From contig CALFMR010000203.1 in assembly GCA_937880585.1 (NCBI GenBank), positions 1 to 5,409 of the forward strand: 5,409 nucleotides of DNA, given 5' to 3'. The notes beneath the pieces were generated by a model. That model had not been told where the DNA came from. It saw only the letters and a program-made list of their open reading frames with translations, and made no database searches. Source of the DNA: an uncultured Acidobacteriota bacterium. GTDB lineage: Bacteria > Acidobacteriota > Vicinamibacteria > Vicinamibacterales > SCN-69-37. Shown here piece by piece: positions 4,818 to 5,409 of this stretch; positions within the stretch are counted from its first letter, which is position 1, and the number at the start of each line of letters is the position of its first letter. The position numbers and the translations under genes are program-made.

Positions 4818-5408
4818 CTACGACTGCGCGCTGACGAGTGTCTGTACTTCCTCCCAGGATGGCAGTCCCTGCTGCGCGCCTTCGGTGCGGCAGTTGAGCG
4901 CCGCCGTCGCGTTTGCGACGGCGAGCGCTCGTTCCAGGTTCGCGGCCTCGCCGCCGCGGAGCCACGCGGCGGCGAGGCCGGCGCGGAACGCGTCCCCCGC
5001 GCCGGTCGTGTCGACGACCGGCACGGGGAACGCGGGCGTCCGTATCTCGCGACCCTGGGCGAGCGCGAGGGACCCGCGCTCGCCCAGGGTCGCGAGGATG
5101 AGGGCGTCAGGGAAGGCGGCGCCGAGCCGCGCGATCGCGCGGCCCGGCGACGCCTCGCCCGTGTACGCGCACGAGAACGTCTCGGGCACGACGATGACGT
5201 CGATTGCGGCGAGCAGGACATCGACGCCCGGCACCCGGGCGTCGACGTCCACCATCGTTCTGACGCCCGCCTCGCGGGCGAGGCGGGCGGCGGTCGTCGA
5301 CGCGACCGGGTCGGTCGCGTCGACGAGGAGCACGCGCGCGTCCGTCCAGACGTCGGCGTCCACGCCCGCCCGATCGAGGCGCAGCGACGGATGCCGGCGC
5401 TCGTAGAC
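4818..5408 (-). CDS. PfkB/ribokinase-family sugar kinase, C-terminal part
   Basis: The frame runs from the stop (TAG, 4820-4818) to the right edge without interruption, so 196 C-terminal residues are visible and the start lies outside the window. The GTG at 5363 is internal: in-frame sequence upstream of it (V-Y-E-R-R-H-P-S-L-R-L-D) fits the family. The PfkB signature D-T-T-G-A-G-D-A-F (coding 5012-4986) carries the catalytic aspartate and the GAGD anion hole that binds ATP phosphates. Earlier V-D-V-D, I-V-V-P-E and A-T-L-G-E-R-G match the expected strands of the nucleotide-binding Rossmann-like fold. After GAGD come helices ending in A-L-N-C-R-T-E-G-A, close to the usual C-terminal element. 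The enzyme phosphorylates a sugar or nucleoside, but the specificity region is mostly in the missing N-terminal half. The gene converges on the DAHP synthase gene. Its coding DNA is exceptionally rich in long inverted repeats (listed separately). Confidence 0.9.
   Translation of the reverse strand, partial: VYERRHPSLRLDRAGVDADVWTDARVLLVDATDPVASTTAARLAREAGVRTMVDVDARVPGVDVLLAAIDVIVVPETFSCAYTGEASPGRAIARLGAAFPDALILATLGERGSLALAQGREIRTPAFPVPVVDTTGAGDAFRAGLAAAWLRGGEAANLERALAVANATAALNCRTEGAQQGLPSWEEVQTLVSAQS
4896..4930. repeat. 15-bp hairpin with one bulge inside the kinase gene
   Basis: GAGCGC (4896-4901) plus CGCCGTCGC (4902-4910) pairs across a GTTT loop with GCGACGGCG (4915-4923) and GCGCTC (4925-4930). 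Only A4924 is unpaired. It lies about 75 bp inside the 3' end of the coding sequence. Confidence 0.8.
4943..4980. repeat. Perfect 16-bp inverted repeat inside the kinase gene
   Basis: CGGCCTCGCCGCCGCG (4943-4958) and its exact reverse complement (4965-4980) flank a 6-nt spacer GAGCCA. The DNA encodes the helix just after the GAGD motif (A-G-L-A-A-A-W-L-R-G-G-E-A-A). Confidence 0.85.
5001..5022. repeat. Perfect 9-bp hairpin at the PfkB signature
   Basis: GCCGGTCGT (5001-5009) and ACGACCGGC (5014-5022) flank a GTCG loop, in the codons just before and within the DTTGAGD motif. Alone it would be unremarkable at this GC content; it is listed because it continues the series of stems along this gene. 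Confidence 0.6.
5046..5096. repeat. Perfect 22-bp inverted repeat with 7-nt loop inside the kinase gene
   Basis: The arm at 5046-5067 (begins CTCGCGACCCTGGGC) is the exact reverse complement of 5075-5096, with spacer AGGGACC (5068-5074). It encodes L-A-T-L-G-E-R-G-S-L-A-L-A-Q-G-R-E, a region where PfkB proteins conserve the TLGERG core, so protein and stem constraints coincide. At about 0.3 pairing probability per position, 22 consecutive pairs are not expected by chance. Confidence 0.9.
5126..5143. repeat. Perfect 18-bp palindrome without spacer inside the kinase gene
   Basis: GCCGCGCGATCGCGCGGC equals its own reverse complement. Without a spacer it could form a protein-binding dyad or a cruciform with a shortened stem. 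Confidence 0.8.
5221..5245. repeat. Perfect 11-bp hairpin with 3-nt loop inside the kinase gene
   Basis: TCGACGCCCGG (5221-5231), loop CAC, CCGGGCGTCGA (5235-5245). It encodes part of V-D-A-R-V-P-G-V-D-V. Confidence 0.75.
5264..5289. repeat. Perfect 11-bp hairpin with 4-nt loop inside the kinase gene
   Basis: CGCCCGCCTCG (5264-5274), loop CGGG, CGAGGCGGGCG (5279-5289). It is separated from the next stem, at 5294, by only 4 nt. Confidence 0.75.
5294..5326. repeat. 15-bp hairpin with 3-nt loop inside the kinase gene
   Basis: TCGTCGACGCGACCG (5294-5308) pairs exactly with CGGTCGCGTCGACGA (5312-5326) around loop GGT. It encodes V-D-A-T-D-P-V-A-S-T-T. Confidence 0.8.
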
Positions 5409-5409
5409 G

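Noticed and set aside
4768..5406. 212-codon + strand frame opposite the kinase
   Set aside because: Ala/Ser/Arg/Thr-rich shadow; the - strand has the DTTGAGD signature.

Overview
The window is high-GC bacterial DNA (roughly 70% by eye) with closely packed genes. It most resembles an Acidobacteriota genome, probably of the Vicinamibacteria type. The main clue is a secreted von Willebrand factor A protein of the 'VWFA-related acidobacterial domain' kind, preceded by a TPR protein. This placement is inferred from gene content, and no species can be named.

Left part (1-3434, + strand): three genes that look like one operon of exported proteins. The first is a TPR-type protein whose 5' portion carries a signal-peptide-like stretch and an in-frame TAG at 96-98. 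The second is the VWA-domain protein, joined by a 4-nt GTGA stop/start overlap. The third is a PIG-L-family zinc deacetylase with a signal peptide and an unusual N-terminal region, starting 7 nt after the VWA stop. Together they suggest an envelope or periplasmic function, with two probable protein-binding partners and one hydrolase acting on an N-acetylated sugar or similar substrate.

Middle (3435-4817): a class I (AroG/AroF/AroH type) DAHP synthase, the first enzyme of the shikimate pathway, with all catalytic residues and nearly all of the E. coli AroG feedback pocket. It is bracketed by two related palindromic elements (about 3445-3526 and 4696-4807). Each has two hairpins with TGAA and TTCA/TTTA loops around a central GCTCC...GGAGC stem, a layout like a REP pair (BIME). 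An 11-bp tandem repeat lies just upstream of the gene. A degenerate run of GAAG-ending heptamers starts inside its stop codon.

Right part (4818 to the window edge, - strand): the C-terminal half of a PfkB/ribokinase-family sugar kinase, convergent with the DAHP synthase. Its coding sequence is packed with strong inverted repeats, including a perfect 22-bp stem, a perfect 16-bp stem, a 15-bp stem with 3-nt loop, a 15-bp stem with one bulge and an 18-bp uninterrupted palindrome. I found no coding stem longer than about 9 bp in the other genes. This hairpin density is the most unusual signal in the window.

No tRNA, rRNA, CRISPR array, transposase or riboswitch was recognised.
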